Origin: Aestuariibacter sp.
Lineage (GTDB): Bacteria; Pseudomonadota; Gammaproteobacteria; Enterobacterales; Alteromonadaceae
Direction: 5' to 3'
DNA: 64,000 nucleotides
Assembly (NCBI GenBank): GCA_017794925.1
Contig: CP051238.1
Location: 1 to 64,000, forward strand
This document shows, piece by piece, positions 63,361-64,000 of the stretch (its first letter is position 1; every line of letters begins with the position of its first letter). The translations under genes were made by a program, and so were the position numbers. The notes under the pieces were generated by a model. The model had not been told where the DNA came from and did no database searches. It worked only from the letters and a program-made list of their open reading frames with translations.

Positions 63361-64000
63361 ATGCAGTCACCACTTAAAAAAATTATTATTCTTGGTGGCG
63401 GTTCGTCCGGTTGGATGACCGCTGCAGCACTGGGCAAAATTCTGAAACATCATCCTTGTGAAATACAAGTGATTGAATCAGAGGATATTGGCACTGTCGG
63501 TGTAGGCGAAGCCACCATACCGCAAATTCTGTTATTTAACGATCTCATCGGGCTCGACGAAGACACCTTTATTAAACGCACTCAGGGCACGTTTAAGTTA
63601 GGTATTCAGTTTAAAGACTGGCGTAAAGTCGGTCACAGTTACTACCACGCGTTTGGCGAGGTAGGTAAAAACATGGAAGGCGTGCACTTCTACCATTACT
63701 GGCTGAAGATGCGTCAGCAAGGCAAGGCTGCACCGCTGGACGACTATACGCTGTCGTCGCTGGCCTGTAATGAAAAGCGTTTTATGCGGCCATTCGATGC
63801 TGGTAACTCTCCGCTATCCAGTATCGCGTATGCCTTTCACTTCGATGCAGGGCTATATGCGAAATACCTGCGCGAGTGCGCCGAAGGCCACGGTGTAGTG
63901 CGTACCGAAGGTAAAGTCACTCAGGTTCATCAGCACCCCAGTGGCGATATTCACTCGCTGGTACTGGAAAACGGCGAACAATACGAAGCTGACTTTTTCA
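63361..64000 (+). CDS. Tryptophan-halogenase-family flavoprotein (partial, runs off right edge)
   Basis: The first 213 codons of a flavin-dependent tryptophan halogenase family protein. The FAD motif IIILGGGSSGWMTAAAL is at about 8-24, followed by VIESEDIGTVGVGEATIPQI and, further on, a FHFDAGLYAKYLRECAEG block typical of the family. GGGG lies six bases before the ATG. No stop occurs before the end of the window. Members next to TonB receptors in glycan loci of Alteromonadales and Caulobacterales are common, but their role there is not settled; real halogenation is unproven. Confidence 0.92.
   Translation, partial: MQSPLKKIIILGGGSSGWMTAAALGKILKHHPCEIQVIESEDIGTVGVGEATIPQILLFNDLIGLDEDTFIKRTQGTFKLGIQFKDWRKVGHSYYHAFGEVGKNMEGVHFYHYWLKMRQQGKAAPLDDYTLSSLACNEKRFMRPFDAGNSPLSSIAYAFHFDAGLYAKYLRECAEGHGVVRTEGKVTQVHQHPSGDIHSLVLENGEQYEADFF

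Overview
The window looks like a chromosomal segment of a marine gammaproteobacterium of the Alteromonadales (Alteromonas or a close relative). Support comes from the 16S rRNA 5' end, the FabR/desaturase pair, DUF3369 response regulators, a TIGR03899-like protein, fatty acid cis/trans isomerase, SthA, and large TonB-receptor-linked xylan genes. No tRNA, CRISPR array or intact transposon was seen.

Layout. 1-566 is the 5' end of a 16S rRNA gene leaving the left edge, with a boxA leader and two tandem promoters (to about 853). 1.0-16.3 kb is a housekeeping and signalling stretch: an RRM protein, a DUF5610-like protein, trmA, fabR with a divergent desaturase and a FabR-type operator between them, two receiver-DUF3369-GGDEF-EAL proteins, one with an adjacent histidine kinase, and sthA. 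16.3-20.6 kb is cysJIH for assimilatory sulfate reduction, with a 14-bp perfect inverted repeat touching the cysJ start codon. 20.6-25.8 kb holds an outer-membrane protein, a DUF2333 protein, a psp operon (pspA, pspC and a small membrane protein) and two tandem copies of a small two-gene operon (92-aa secreted protein plus 51/54-aa membrane protein). All three operons have sigma-54-type promoters, and all three share a 15-bp palindromic upstream motif.

25.8-29.2 kb is dusA carrying a decayed integrative element: an integrase stub, an AbiEi/AbiEii type IV toxin-antitoxin pair and a 21-bp imperfect direct repeat of a dusA sequence at the far end. 29.4-40.6 kb holds a GH43 lipoprotein with a sugar porter, a Gfo/Idh/MocA oxidoreductase, a GH2 enzyme, a membrane-bound AraC regulator, a GH5 enzyme and an S41 protein that appears to lack its catalytic dyad. 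40.6-46.4 kb contains a lipid isomerase (cti), a lipase-like protein, an AI-2E transporter and a LysR regulator.

46.8-64 kb is a xylan/xylose locus. It has GH115 alpha-glucuronidase and GH43 on the minus strand, xylR divergent from xylB-xylA, then an SGNH acetylesterase, a GH9 enzyme, a TonB-dependent receptor and the start of a tryptophan-halogenase-family gene. Together these fit a pathway in which decorated xylan fragments bind at the surface, pass the outer membrane through the receptor, lose acetyl, glucuronosyl and arabinosyl groups, and yield xylose for XylA and XylB under XylR control.

The strongest candidate for an undescribed system is the duplicated small-protein operon beside psp. 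Its promoter geometry suggests membership of a PspF-type envelope-stress regulon.
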